A stretch of 64,000 nt of DNA from Streptococcus cristatus ATCC 51100 (GCF_011612585.1 NZ_CP050133.1:868001-932000), one strand, 5' to 3'. Positions 20,194 to 29,719 are shown, counted from the first letter of the stretch. Numbers and translations: made by a program. The notes: a model not told the origin generated them from the sequence alone.

Positions 20194-23100
20194 ATGAAAA
20201 AGAGAGGACTAGTGAGGTTACTCTTATCAGTCTCGCTATTTTCACCTTTGGCCCTAGGTCGGGTTGTTCAAGCTGATGAGACGAGTCAGGCGAATGTCGA
20301 AAGCAAGGAAATTCTTCAAACAGAAGCTGTCGCAAAGCCATCTGAACCGGTATCTTCAGTCCAGCAGCCAGCAGTTTTAGAGGTTGAAAGCAAGGAATCG
20401 TCGGTTACTGCAAGACCAGAAAAGCAAGAAGAGGAATCGGTCACTGCTGAAAAACCAGACGCGATCCCTGAAGTACCTGCTTTGTCACTGGAGTCTCCGC
20501 CTTTAGCTTGGGCTCAAGATGCTAGCTTAGTACCTTCTGCTGTGCCTGCTACTGCCAAAGGCCAAGACCTGTCTGCTTATACGGGGAGTCTTTCAAATCC
20601 AGCTTTAGCTGATAAGGAACTGACCCTGCAGGAAGCAGTCGATGAGCTACTGAAATGGGCAGCTGTCAATGAATCTCAGTTAGGTACCAGTGCCCGAGAT
20701 AGGGTGAATCTAGCCAAGAGCATGGGAATGATTGACAAAGAGGCTGATTTGACAGCCCGCGTACAGGGAAGTAATCTGCAGACTATGTATGCTGTTGCTA
20801 AGCGGCTGCATGATGCCTATCGTGCTGAAAAGAAAGCACCGCTCTTTTTGAATGGTCGGGCGCAGCCAATTTTCCCATACAGCAGTGGAGCTAAGGAAGA
20901 TAAAGACTATTCGTATGAGAAAAGCGATATCGTCCGTTTTCCTGTTTATGTTGAGACGGATCATGATACGGATGGAGACGGAAAGCGTGATCTCGTCAAG
21001 GCTATCGTACAACTTCCGAAAGCAGTAGCTCAAGGTGATTTTAAGGCTTCGACGATTTTAGAAGCCCGTCCTTACGTCGCGGGGACTTTGGATGAAAACT
21101 ATGTGACCTTAGAAAGTCTCAATCTGCCGACAAACGGTTCTTATGACATGAAGAGTTTGCACAATAAGCCCGCTAAGCGCCAGCCGGTTTCTAGCATGAG
21201 TAGTATTGAAGCGGCGAAGAAAGCCAAAGCGTCAGATTGGTACTATTATAGCCCTTATGAAGGGATTTATGATTACGAGAATTTGAACTGGTATGATTAC
21301 TTCCTAGTGCGCGGATATGCCTTTGTTTCCAGTGCTGGTCTGGGAACTAAGGGTTCAGAAGGCTTCAATACAACTGGATCTGATTTGGAAGTAGAAGCTT
21401 TTAAAAATATTGTTGAATGGGTCAACGGTAAACGGACGGCCTACACAGATAGAACTAGCAATATTGAAATCAAGGCTGACTGGGCCAATGGCAAAGTCGG
21501 CATGACTGGCCTATCTTGGGCCGGTACGACAACTTTCGGTGTGGCAACAACGGGTGTAGACGGCCTGAGAACCATCGTTCCAGCCGCAGGAATTGCTAGC
21601 TGGTATGATTATTTCAATAGTCAAGGAACAGCCTACAGCAATCCGCCATACAGTGATCTGTCTTGGCTGTCACTCTACGTTTCTACTCGGATGCTTGATC
21701 AAGACGATTGGGCTTCAATCTGGAACAAGTATGCTGATTACATTAATCAGCTAAACAAGGACCAAAAAGCTCACGGTCGCAATTATAGCCAAGTTTGGCG
21801 TGAACGCGATTATACCCTAAATTCAGGAAAGATAAAGACTAGCGCCCTGCTGGTACATGGATTAAATGATGACAATGTCAAAACCAAACAGTTTGAGCTC
21901 ATGTACGATGTCTTGAAAAAAGCAGGACAAAATGTAAAACTCTATCTCCACCAAGGAGACCATGTCCATCCAGCAGCTATCTCTCGAGGGTATGGCATCA
22001 AGGCCAACAATCAAGATTTCTACGACTTGCTCAATATTTGGTTCTCTCATTATCTTTACGATGTCAAGAACGATGTTAGCAAGCTTCCTGCTGTTTTGGC
22101 ACAAAATAACTACGATCCAAATAAATGGACGAGCTATGACAATTGGAAAAGCACCAATCGTTTGATTTTGACAGCTAAGTCCAAACGTCTCGAAGAAACC
22201 ATCTCTAGTGACTATGCGGCTGCTGGGATTGACACTAGCAAGCGAGATGAGGCAGTCAGTCAAGCTTCTTCTAAGGCCAACATGACCTTTATGACAGAAG
22301 TCAAAGAAGACACGACTATCAAGGGCCATATTCCAGTCCACTTCAAGGCAGCCTTGGCCAATGGAAGTGGCAAAAACTTGCAGGTCAATGCACTCTTGGT
22401 AGATGTATCAGACCAAGAGTTTGATGTTGTTGGAAATGGTGCTGCTAGTGATGACAGCAAGGCTGGTGATTTCTGGATGGGCAGCAATCTTAGCAATCTG
22501 GATGTTAAAAACTTTGCAACAACCAAAACTAAATACAAGGTCATTGCTAAGGGCTGGCTAAACTTAGCCAATCCAGAATCAGGTTATACACCGTCTAGTT
22601 CAGAAAAGAGTATTAAGCCAAAAGTCGGCCAATTCCATGATTATACCATGTATTTGCAGCCGAATCTTTACACGGTGAAAAAAGGCCACAAGCTGGCTCT
22701 GGTCTTCAATACCTATGACCCTAGTGACTTGACAATTAAGCGTCAATATGCGGTGACTTTCAAGACGGATTCTATTAGTGCGCTAGTACCGACTGTAGAA
22801 GCTAGTCGTTCTCAAAAAGCTGATTATGTAGCAAGTGCCCTTGATACCGAATATGCCAACTTACCTGAAATTCTTGGTGAAAAATTAGTTGCACCAGAAA
22901 TCAGAGAAGTTCCAGAATATATCTTTGATAGACAGGAGCCACAAGAAGAAGCTCCGTCAGTTGATTCGAGGGTTGGACGTAAAGAAGAGCAGCAAGGAAC
23001 GACTGACCATGTGCAGCAATTAGGCAGTCAGAAAATGGTGCCTCAGGTGCAGCAATTGGCTAGTCAACCAGAAGCGTCTCAAGTGGAGCAGGCAGCTGTT

Positions 23101-23238
23101 CAACAAGCTCAACAAGCCGCAGCTTCCTTGCCAAAAACTGGTAGCCATTCAGAAAAAGGAATGTTCTATCTAGGCTTGCTGCTTCTTGCTAGCACATTCG
23201 GCATGTCTGGCCTCGTTAAGAAATATTCTCATCGTTAG
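20194..23238 (+). CDS. Cell-wall-anchored X-prolyl dipeptidyl peptidase (S15)
   Basis: The 1014-residue protein has a signal peptide ending near VVQA-DE, a Glu/Ser/Val-rich spacer to about residue 125, an S15 catalytic domain, and a C-terminal LPKTG sortase signal at 979-983 with hydrophobic helix and basic tail. The nucleophile is in GLSWAGTTT (Ser441), with VHGLNDDNV and QGDHVHPA providing the Asp and His. It removes X-Pro dipeptides from peptides at the cell surface, helping use of proline-rich salivary proteins and collagen. A Gln-rich stretch precedes LPKTG. It starts at ATG 20194 behind AAAGGGG. Confidence 0.92.
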   Translation: MKKRGLVRLLLSVSLFSPLALGRVVQADETSQANVESKEILQTEAVAKPSEPVSSVQQPAVLEVESKESSVTARPEKQEEESVTAEKPDAIPEVPALSLESPPLAWAQDASLVPSAVPATAKGQDLSAYTGSLSNPALADKELTLQEAVDELLKWAAVNESQLGTSARDRVNLAKSMGMIDKEADLTARVQGSNLQTMYAVAKRLHDAYRAEKKAPLFLNGRAQPIFPYSSGAKEDKDYSYEKSDIVRFPVYVETDHDTDGDGKRDLVKAIVQLPKAVAQGDFKASTILEARPYVAGTLDENYVTLESLNLPTNGSYDMKSLHNKPAKRQPVSSMSSIEAAKKAKASDWYYYSPYEGIYDYENLNWYDYFLVRGYAFVSSAGLGTKGSEGFNTTGSDLEVEAFKNIVEWVNGKRTAYTDRTSNIEIKADWANGKVGMTGLSWAGTTTFGVATTGVDGLRTIVPAAGIASWYDYFNSQGTAYSNPPYSDLSWLSLYVSTRMLDQDDWASIWNKYADYINQLNKDQKAHGRNYSQVWRERDYTLNSGKIKTSALLVHGLNDDNVKTKQFELMYDVLKKAGQNVKLYLHQGDHVHPAAISRGYGIKANNQDFYDLLNIWFSHYLYDVKNDVSKLPAVLAQNNYDPNKWTSYDNWKSTNRLILTAKSKRLEETISSDYAAAGIDTSKRDEAVSQASSKANMTFMTEVKEDTTIKGHIPVHFKAALANGSGKNLQVNALLVDVSDQEFDVVGNGAASDDSKAGDFWMGSNLSNLDVKNFATTKTKYKVIAKGWLNLANPESGYTPSSSEKSIKPKVGQFHDYTMYLQPNLYTVKKGHKLALVFNTYDPSDLTIKRQYAVTFKTDSISALVPTVEASRSQKADYVASALDTEYANLPEILGEKLVAPEIREVPEYIFDRQEPQEEAPSVDSRVGRKEEQQGTTDHVQQLGSQKMVPQVQQLASQPEASQVEQAAVQQAQQAAASLPKTGSHSEKGMFYLGLLLLASTFGMSGLVKKYSHR

Positions 23239-23249
23239 TCATTACAAGA

Positions 23250-23291
23250 AAAAAGCAGCCAAACATTCCTGACTAGGTAAAGACTGGCTGC
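23250..23291 (+). terminator. Terminator of the PepX gene
   Basis: AAAAGCAGCCA, about 23253-23263, pairs with TGGCTGCTTTT ending at about 23296. The 11-bp stem starts about 15 bp after the stop codon. Its T run also lies at the beginning of the open frame of the next gene, arguing against a start that far upstream. Confidence 0.8.
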
Positions 23292-23362
23292 TTTTGCCTT
23301 ATCGTCTTTCAGCTGGACTTGGCTTGCAAGTCAGAAGTGCCAGCAATATAGAGGTAGAAAGA

Positions 23363-24976
23363 ATGAAACAGTATATTCAAGATATTTTTGACCAAAGTAT
23401 GGCGATTGAAAGTTTTACCCATACTAGTTCTGAGCGGAAGATTGAAGCATTTCTTCAGGAGCGGATAGGGGAGATTCCTTATTTTCAGGAGCATCCAGAA
23501 CAGTTTGGATGCTATCAGATTCCAAATGATTTTTATAACCGTAGTGTCAACTGGGCTCTGGTCAAGCGAGATACGGCTGACACCGTGATTCTTTTTCATC
23601 ATCATGATACAGTGGACATTGAGGACTTTGGCAGTCTCAAAGACTGGGCTTTTGATAATCAGTCCCTTAAAGAAAAACTGCCCTCCATTTCTTCAGATTC
23701 AGATCTTTTAGCGGATATTGCGTCGGACAAATGGCAGTTCGGTCGGGGCTCTTGCGACATGAAGGCGGCTCTGGCCATGCAGCTGGGAGTGGTGGAAAGA
23801 TACAGTCAGATACAGTCTGGTCAGGTCAATTTGCTCTATTTGTCGGTCGGAGATGAGGAGTCCTATTCCCAAGGCATGCGGGCAGCAACAGCCTTGCTTG
23901 CTGAATTGAAGGAGCGCTTCCAGCTTCATTACCTTCTGGCTGTGGATTCTGAGCCTTTTGAGAGCCAGTCAGCGGAGGAAAAGGTGCTTCATGTAGGAAC
24001 AGTTGGCAAGTTGATGCCAGTTGTCGTGACTCAGGGTATCCTTTCTCACATGAAAGAGCCACTCAAGGGGATTAATGCCCTGTCCTTGCTGGCCAAGGTT
24101 GCTGAAAAAATTGACCTTAATCCGGCTCTATCCGACATGGCCTACGGAGAACGCTCGCCCCTACCATCATGGTCCTATCTGCGTGATTTGAAGGACAATT
24201 ATGATGTGTCAACTGTGCTGCGTGCTGCAGGCTATTTCAGCGTCCTTTATTTAGAAAAGAGTCCAAGTGAGCTGCTGGCGACCATAAAGAATCTCAGTCA
24301 GGAAGCAGTGGAGGACTTTTATCAAAACTACTGTCAGTTGCAGAAGGTTTATGAAGAAAACAAGCTTGTAGCGAAACCGCACGTGCTGACCTATCAGGAA
24401 TTACTGCAAGAATGCCAAGAAAAAGTCGGTTTTGAAGACACTTTGCAGCAAATTTATGAGGAAGCGCAACAAGCCTTGCAAGAGGGTGCCTCCTATCAAG
24501 AAATCAGCATTCAAAATATCCAGAAAGTGTTAGATTTCTACGACCGTAAGGAAGCTTTGGTGGTCTTAGCGATCGCGCCGCCTTACTATCCATCCATGAA
24601 TTGTCGTCGTCTGTCGGACAGTCCGATTAGTATTGAAAAGGTCGTTCAACTTTATGGGGATTTTCTGGACAAGGAAGCTGGTTGTCAGCTCCAAGTGGAC
24701 GAATTCTTCATGGGAATCTGTGACCTTAGTTACTGTGCCTTAGAGAAGCCTGCCACTGAATACCAAGACCTGATTGCCAGTATGCCTGTACCTGAGAATC
24801 TCTATCATCTGGATTTCCCAGAAATTGCAGCCAATCATATCCCCGGTATCAATCTCGGTCCATGGGGCAAGGACTTGCATCAGCTGACCGAGCGTGTCTA
24901 TGAGCAGGACATGCTGGAAACCATTCCCAATTTCTTGCTCTATCTGCTGGAAAATGCTCAATCTTTCAAGGTTTAA
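23363..24976 (+). CDS. M20 family peptidase, RocB-like
   Basis: I start at ATG 23363 (537 residues) with GAGGTAGAAAG before it; the frame extends upstream into the PepX terminator. The M20 metal-ligand motifs are present: HHHDTVD near residue 82, GRGSCDMKAALA near 132 and GDEESYSQG near 167. Length and layout match the proteins annotated as arginine utilisation protein RocB, a long M20 branch of uncertain substrate. It follows pepX on the same strand, consistent with peptide breakdown. Confidence 0.82.
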   Translation: MKQYIQDIFDQSMAIESFTHTSSERKIEAFLQERIGEIPYFQEHPEQFGCYQIPNDFYNRSVNWALVKRDTADTVILFHHHDTVDIEDFGSLKDWAFDNQSLKEKLPSISSDSDLLADIASDKWQFGRGSCDMKAALAMQLGVVERYSQIQSGQVNLLYLSVGDEESYSQGMRAATALLAELKERFQLHYLLAVDSEPFESQSAEEKVLHVGTVGKLMPVVVTQGILSHMKEPLKGINALSLLAKVAEKIDLNPALSDMAYGERSPLPSWSYLRDLKDNYDVSTVLRAAGYFSVLYLEKSPSELLATIKNLSQEAVEDFYQNYCQLQKVYEENKLVAKPHVLTYQELLQECQEKVGFEDTLQQIYEEAQQALQEGASYQEISIQNIQKVLDFYDRKEALVVLAIAPPYYPSMNCRRLSDSPISIEKVVQLYGDFLDKEAGCQLQVDEFFMGICDLSYCALEKPATEYQDLIASMPVPENLYHLDFPEIAANHIPGINLGPWGKDLHQLTERVYEQDMLETIPNFLLYLLENAQSFKV

Positions 24977-25028
24977 AGGATGGTTCTTCCTTGTTTTAAA
25001 GCAAAATCCGAACTTTTTCGCTAGTTTC

Positions 25029-25057
25029 TAGACAATTGACTTTTAGGATAGTATAAT
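25029..25057 (+). promoter_or_regulatory. Promoter of the ABC transporter pair
   Basis: TAGACA (25029-25034), 17 bp, TATAAT (25052-25057). It is one base from the consensus in the -35 box. Confidence 0.65.
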
Positions 25058-25086
25058 AACCTTAAAACATAGCAAAGGAGATTCCC

Positions 25087-25830
25087 ATGATTGAATTTAG
25101 AGATGTTACAAAAGACTATGATGGCAAGCTGGCGCTTAACCATTTGAATCTGACCTTGGAAAGCGGTGAGATTGTTGGTCTGATAGGGCATAATGGAGCG
25201 GGTAAGTCAACGACCATTAAATCCTTGGTCAGCGTCATCAATCCGACACAGGGACAAATTTTTGTGGACGGCAAGGAGCTATCCAGTAATCGTCTAGAAA
25301 TCAAGAAAAAAATCGGCTATGTAGCTGATTCTCCTGACCTTTTCTTGCGCCTGACAGCCAATGAATTTTGGGAGCTAGTGGCGACTTCCTACGATATGAC
25401 TACGGCAGAAGTAGAGGCTCGTTTGGGTGAATTGCTGGCTATCTTTGACTTTGCTAGCCATCGCTATGAAGTAATTGAGTCGTTTTCACACGGTATGCGG
25501 CAGAAGGTCTTTGTCATTGGTGCCCTTTTGTCCGATCCAGATATCTGGGTCTTGGATGAGCCTTTGACAGGCTTGGATCCTCAGGCAGCTTTTGATCTCA
25601 AGCAGATGATGCGTGAGCATGCTAACAAGGGAAATACAGTTCTGTTTTCAACCCACGTGTTAGAAGTGGCTGAGCAGCTATGCGACAAGATTGCCATTCT
25701 CAAAAAAGGAGAGCTGATATTCTACGGAACGGTTGAAGACCTAAAAGCCCAGCATCCAGACCAGTCCCTCGAAACCATCTATCTAGGTCTGGCTGGCCGC
25801 AGAGAAGAGGTGAGTTCAGATGCGCCTTAA
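25087..25830 (+). CDS. ABC transporter ATP-binding protein
   Basis: This 247-residue ATPase has Walker A GHNGAGKST (about 35-43), the signature SHGMRQK in place of LSGGQ, Walker B VLDEPLTGLDP and a switch His in STHVLE. The SHGM signature is typical of ABC-2/EcsA-like exporters. It starts at ATG 25087 behind AAAGGAG. The permease gene begins inside its last 11 bases, so the two form one transporter. The substrate is unknown; EcsAB-type systems affect protein secretion and proteolysis. Confidence 0.88.
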   Translation: MIEFRDVTKDYDGKLALNHLNLTLESGEIVGLIGHNGAGKSTTIKSLVSVINPTQGQIFVDGKELSSNRLEIKKKIGYVADSPDLFLRLTANEFWELVATSYDMTTAEVEARLGELLAIFDFASHRYEVIESFSHGMRQKVFVIGALLSDPDIWVLDEPLTGLDPQAAFDLKQMMREHANKGNTVLFSTHVLEVAEQLCDKIAILKKGELIFYGTVEDLKAQHPDQSLETIYLGLAGRREEVSSDAP

Positions 25831-27460
25831 AGCGATTAAAAAATTAGTTGATATCAATATTCTCTATGCTATTCAAGCTTCGCAGTTGCAGCAATACCGC
25901 AAGAAGCAGGAAAAAAATCCAGAGGTAAAAGTCAATGTCTCCCTGCAGGCTATTCGAATGTACTTGATTTTGGGGTTGGTCTACCTGTTCTTCTTTGGTA
26001 TCATGAGTGCCTTCAATCACATGGTAGGCAATCCGGGACATTTTGCCAATATGGTCTCCATATTTGCTGTATTCTCCATGTCGCAGGGCTTCCTCGTTTT
26101 CTATAATGTCTTCTATGAAAGCAAGGACCTGCAGTCCTATCGGCCCTATGCCTTTAGTGAATCAGAAATCATTGTCGGAAAGAGCATCTCTGTTGTCCTG
26201 ACCCTCTTGATTGCGATTCTGCCCATGTACAGCTATTTCATCGTGCTAGCTCTTCAAGGCGGAAATCCTTTAGTCGGTCTTCCTCTGGCCCTGATTTCGA
26301 TTGTCATTTTAAGCTCGGTTATAACCTTTGTCATTTTGATCTTGGTGCATTTTATCACCAAGACAGCTTTCTTTAGAAAGTATAAGACTATTCTATCCAA
26401 TGTGATTCTGGGGCTGGTTTCCCTAGGTTCGGTAGGACTCTATATCTTTATCAATCAAATGAACAGTCGTAGTATCGCCAGCAATACAATAGCCACACCT
26501 TATTTCCCGCCAGTTGTAGCCTTTTACGACTTTATCATCAATCCTCTTAGCTTGTCTGCAATTTTAGGGATTCTAGCTTGGCTTGCCGTGGGGGTTCTGC
26601 TCTTTTTGGTGGTTAAGTTCAAGGTCATACCAGAATTTTATGAAGCAGCCTTGATGACAGGTGCAGCAAGTGGCAAACGTGAGCGAGTGCACGATATCAA
26701 TATAGACGAGGCCAAGAATTTTAAGAAGTTCGTCTGGCGCTATCACATTCGGCTGCTGAGTGAAGGTTCGGTTATCTTGCAGGCTCTCTTCATGTCGGCA
26801 CTGATTCCTTACATCATCATTTTTAGTATGGCCATGGGGGCAGTCAAAGCAGATCTAGATGTTAGCCCGTTCTTGATTCCGCGATTTTTACTTCCGCTTA
26901 GCTTCCTATCTATGTTTATCGCCACCCTCAATTCGGGCGGGAATAATCTGACCTCTATTGGTTTATCCTTGGAGCGGGAAAATTTTGATTATCTGAAGGT
27001 CTTACCTTTTGAGCTAAGAAAATACGTTCGTCTCAAATTTTGGTATCTCTTTGCTATTCAGTCCATTCTACCAGTGATTCTTCTTTTGGTGACTAGTCTT
27101 ATCTTTCATGTTCATTTGGTGACGTTTCTCGTTATGCTGCTGGTTTGGTTTATGGCCAGTCTAGCTTGGAGCGCTTGGGGCTATCATCGGGATTATAAGC
27201 ATCTGGTGACCAACTGGTCCAATGTCAACGAGCTGATGAGTCGAGATAACAGTATGGGTAAGACCCTATTGGCACTAGCCTTTACCATTGGAGTGATGAT
27301 CGTGATTGGCGTTCTCTATGCGATTTCATACTTCCTATCTCTCACGGTTCTCTATCTCCTTTCTGTTCTGCTGATTTTGATTTGTGGATTTGTTTCTTAT
27401 CTGATCTATCGCTACTATATGAAAAAACTTGATAGCGAAATTGCTAGTTTTAATTGCTAA
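25820..27460 (+). CDS. ABC transporter permease
   Basis: The 546-residue membrane protein has many hydrophobic segments (about 12) separated by a charged cytoplasmic loop near 280-310. It starts at ATG 25820 behind GAGGTGAG, overlapping the ATPase gene, which indicates coupled translation. It is a large ABC-2-like permease expected to pair with the preceding ATPase as a homodimeric or asymmetric exporter. No substrate can be inferred from the sequence. Confidence 0.82.
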   Translation: MRLKAIKKLVDINILYAIQASQLQQYRKKQEKNPEVKVNVSLQAIRMYLILGLVYLFFFGIMSAFNHMVGNPGHFANMVSIFAVFSMSQGFLVFYNVFYESKDLQSYRPYAFSESEIIVGKSISVVLTLLIAILPMYSYFIVLALQGGNPLVGLPLALISIVILSSVITFVILILVHFITKTAFFRKYKTILSNVILGLVSLGSVGLYIFINQMNSRSIASNTIATPYFPPVVAFYDFIINPLSLSAILGILAWLAVGVLLFLVVKFKVIPEFYEAALMTGAASGKRERVHDINIDEAKNFKKFVWRYHIRLLSEGSVILQALFMSALIPYIIIFSMAMGAVKADLDVSPFLIPRFLLPLSFLSMFIATLNSGGNNLTSIGLSLERENFDYLKVLPFELRKYVRLKFWYLFAIQSILPVILLLVTSLIFHVHLVTFLVMLLVWFMASLAWSAWGYHRDYKHLVTNWSNVNELMSRDNSMGKTLLALAFTIGVMIVIGVLYAISYFLSLTVLYLLSVLLILICGFVSYLIYRYYMKKLDSEIASFNC

Positions 27461-27471
27461 TTGATCATAAT

Positions 27472-27519
27472 AAAAAGCTTAGCAGCGAGGTTACTTGATA
27501 CCTTGCTGCTAAGCTTTTT
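27472..27519. terminator. Bidirectional terminator
   Basis: AAAAAGCTTAGCAGC (27472-27486) and GCTGCTAAGCTTTTT (27505-27519) are a perfect 15-bp inverted repeat between converging genes. Confidence 0.93.
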
Positions 27520-27577
27520 AGTTGCGATTTATTTTATAGTTTTCCGATATAAACTGTATGTCAGCTGATTTTTATCC

Positions 27578-28336
27578 TTAAGAACGCCAGCTAATCAGTA
27601 CATACATCAAGCTGGAGCCAAACATATCCGCCAAGGCGTGCATGAGAAAGAAAGGCAGGAGGTTCTTGACCTTGTACTTGTAAAGAAAATAGTAGAAGAG
27701 ACCATAGACCACTCCGATAACCAAGGCCCAGAGCATTCCTTGATAAGTATGGAAAGAAATCCGAATGATGGTAGAGTAGGCCAGTGCCCACCACTTATAC
27801 TTATCCTTGACTGAGGTCATGAGGCCAAGAAAGAAGAATTCCTCATAGAAGCCATTGAGCAGTGCATAGAGGATGGTCATTGGTGTCAGATCAGCAAATT
27901 TCCGGAAGATTTCTAGCAAATCTATATAAGACCAGAGGGTCGGATCAAAGTAATTATACTCGCCACTCAGCGTCATCACGATGTCTCCAAAGAATCCTAC
28001 TGCGGCAAAAATAAGAAGAGTCCAGAGGAGAACCGACCAGCTCAGGCGGATAGGGAGCTGCTTAAAGTCAAAGCGCCGAAGCAATAGGTAAAGAATGGTC
28101 AAGACCAGCATCAGGAGCTGAAGATTGAAATTGCTTGAGAATGCTGCGCCTTCGCTAGCTGTATTGCTGATTGTTTCAGTTGCTGCTGTCGTCGCTGTCG
28201 GTGCAAAGCTAGCCAGGTAAAGCTCGGTTGATCTGTAGATGAATTGACCAAACATGAGCAGAGTAATCACAAGAATGTCAAACCATTTCAGCTCTTTCAG
28301 AGGCTGTGATGGGCGGATTTTTGATAAAATAGTCAT
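27578..28336 (-). CDS. CPBP (Abi) family intramembrane protease homologue
   Basis: The 252-residue protein has about seven hydrophobic helices. The CPBP motifs are seen as FYEEFFFLG (motif 1), SFHTYQG (motif 2) and MHALADM (motif 3), giving the Glu-Glu and two His expected for the metal site. Motif 1 usually reads EExxxR; here the Arg position is Leu, so activity is less certain. Such proteins take part in bacteriocin self-immunity or prenyl-protein processing. It starts at the ATG at 28336 behind GGAAGGG. Confidence 0.8.
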   Translation of the reverse strand: MTILSKIRPSQPLKELKWFDILVITLLMFGQFIYRSTELYLASFAPTATTAATETISNTASEGAAFSSNFNLQLLMLVLTILYLLLRRFDFKQLPIRLSWSVLLWTLLIFAAVGFFGDIVMTLSGEYNYFDPTLWSYIDLLEIFRKFADLTPMTILYALLNGFYEEFFFLGLMTSVKDKYKWWALAYSTIIRISFHTYQGMLWALVIGVVYGLFYYFLYKYKVKNLLPFFLMHALADMFGSSLMYVLISWRS

Positions 28337-28503
28337 TCATTTCCCTTCCATAACTGGCAGATTTAAATACCAGAGATCATCTTTTCTATCTTTATCTTAT
28401 CAGAGAAAGCTTAAATTTATATTATTTTCAAAGTCGCTGATTTTGAGAGGAGATTTTTGCAGACCAGTTGTAGGTTTGGCTGAAGAGCTGCATTATGCTA
28501 TAG

Positions 28504-28532
28504 AAAAAACTGCTTTGAAAAGCAGTTTTACA
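28504..28532. terminator. Short bidirectional terminator
   Basis: AAAACTGCTTT (28506-28516) and AAAGCAGTTTT (28519-28529) form a stem that overlaps the stop codon of the minus-strand hemolysin III gene. Confidence 0.75.
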
Positions 28533-29175
28533 TGAAATAGACAATTGCTAGGTATTGGAGGGCAGAGGCAGCTAGGATGAAGAGATGCCAAATCATGTGG
28601 AAGTAGGGCTTCTTTTTGGCATAAAAACCAGCGCCGACTGTGTAGCAAAGACCGCCTGCTAGCATCAGTCCCCAAAACACTGGCCCAGTTTGTCCGATAA
28701 TCTGTGGAATGATAAAGATCACCAGCCAGCCCATAATTAGATAGAGAGCTAGGCTGAATTTCTCATTGACCTTCTTGGCAAAGATCTTGTAGAGAATACC
28801 AAAGATGGTCGTTCCCCACTGAATCACGATAATCAGATAGCCCCGCCAGTCATTCATGAGTGAAAGGACGACTGGCGTATAGCTGCCCGCGATAGCGATG
28901 TAAATCATGGAGTGGTCAATAATCCGCAGGATGTATTTGTGGGTAGAGCCGTAGGACATGGAGTGGTAAATGGTAGAAGAAAGAAACATGAGGAAAAGGC
29001 TAATGACAAAGATAGAAGTGCCAACAGCAGAAACGAGGCCATGCCCTTCATAACTGTAAATAGCAGAGATGGGCAGGAGAATCAGCATCAAAACAGCTCC
29101 GACGGCATGAGTGACAGCATTGGCAATTTCCTCTCCAAAAGAGAGTTGTTTACTGAGTTTAAGCGCGTAGTTCAT
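28528..29175 (-). CDS. Hemolysin III / PAQR family membrane protein
   Basis: I take the ATG at 29175 (215 residues), since AAGGAGG lies just before it inside the preceding gene. The protein has seven hydrophobic helices and the conserved family residues: TNAVTHAVGA-type His near the start (NAVTHAVGAVL), SxxxH-type IYHSM, IDHSMIYIAIAGSYTP and the C-terminal HMIWHLFI. These bind zinc in the PAQR superfamily. Roles suggested for bacterial members include membrane homeostasis and weak hemolysis; the cellular function is uncertain. It is translationally coupled to the DUF1836 gene (17-bp overlap). Confidence 0.85.
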   Translation of the reverse strand: MNYALKLSKQLSFGEEIANAVTHAVGAVLMLILLPISAIYSYEGHGLVSAVGTSIFVISLFLMFLSSTIYHSMSYGSTHKYILRIIDHSMIYIAIAGSYTPVVLSLMNDWRGYLIIVIQWGTTIFGILYKIFAKKVNEKFSLALYLIMGWLVIFIIPQIIGQTGPVFWGLMLAGGLCYTVGAGFYAKKKPYFHMIWHLFILAASALQYLAIVYFM

Positions 29176-29620
29176 CGTTATCGGCCTCCTTTTCGGGTAC
29201 TTGGATAAAAGCAAGGGTTTGCTGGTAGAGTTTTAAGGTCTGACAAGCACTGGCAATGATGGGCGTCACTTCAAGCTTCCGTCCGTTCATATAATCCACA
29301 AAATCATTGTAGAGCTCTTCAGACTGGGTCTCAGCGTTGAGCATATCTAAAGTAGCCGCAATATCTTGAATAGAAAAAACAGTTTTCAAACTTGTAATAG
29401 CAATCAAGCGGGCAACTTGCTGGCGATTGTATTTTTTCTTGAAAGGTTTTTCAAGGTAGCCATGTTTGACATAATTATTGATCATGGATGCAGTCAAGCC
29501 TTTGTCGGATGCAGTAAAAGCTGGCTTACAGACCTTGTTGACGTAGAGCAGGACTTGGTCAAGATACAGGTCAAGAACAGGTAATTCATCCCATCTCGGG
29601 AACAGATTTTTCGTTTCCAA
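29159..29620 (-). CDS. DUF1836 putative DNA-binding protein
   Basis: The 153-residue protein contains a MerR-like helix-turn-helix (LTASMINNYVKHGYLEKP, about 42-59, then YNRQQVARL), the hallmark of DUF1836. It starts with TTG at 29620; the ribosome site AGAAAG is weak. A perfect 12-bp inverted repeat lies 14 bp upstream and is the natural candidate for its binding site, so it probably regulates its own operon with hemolysin III, whose start is embedded in its 3' end. Confidence 0.82.
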   Translation of the reverse strand: METKNLFPRWDELPVLDLYLDQVLLYVNKVCKPAFTASDKGLTASMINNYVKHGYLEKPFKKKYNRQQVARLIAITSLKTVFSIQDIAATLDMLNAETQSEELYNDFVDYMNGRKLEVTPIIASACQTLKLYQQTLAFIQVPEKEADNDELRA

Positions 29621-29633
29621 ATTTTAAACTTTC

Positions 29634-29662
29634 TAATATCTAGTTTTGATAACTAGATATTA
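29634..29662. promoter_or_regulatory. Perfect inverted repeat, likely DUF1836 operator
   Basis: TAATATCTAGTT (29634-29645) and AACTAGATATTA (29651-29662) are a perfect 12-bp dyad with a 5-bp spacer. It lies between the divergent DUF1836 and yaaA genes, close to the DUF1836 start, and there is no T run that would make it a terminator. Confidence 0.7.
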
Positions 29663-29710
29663 TCATTTTTGAAAATTAAAGTCAAGAATAAATCCGATTT
29701 GTCCAAAATT

Positions 29711-29719
29711 TGCTATAAT
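29711..29719 (+). promoter_or_regulatory. Extended -10 promoter of yaaA
   Basis: TGCTATAAT (29711-29719) is an extended -10 motif 56 bp before the yaaA ATG. Confidence 0.6.
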
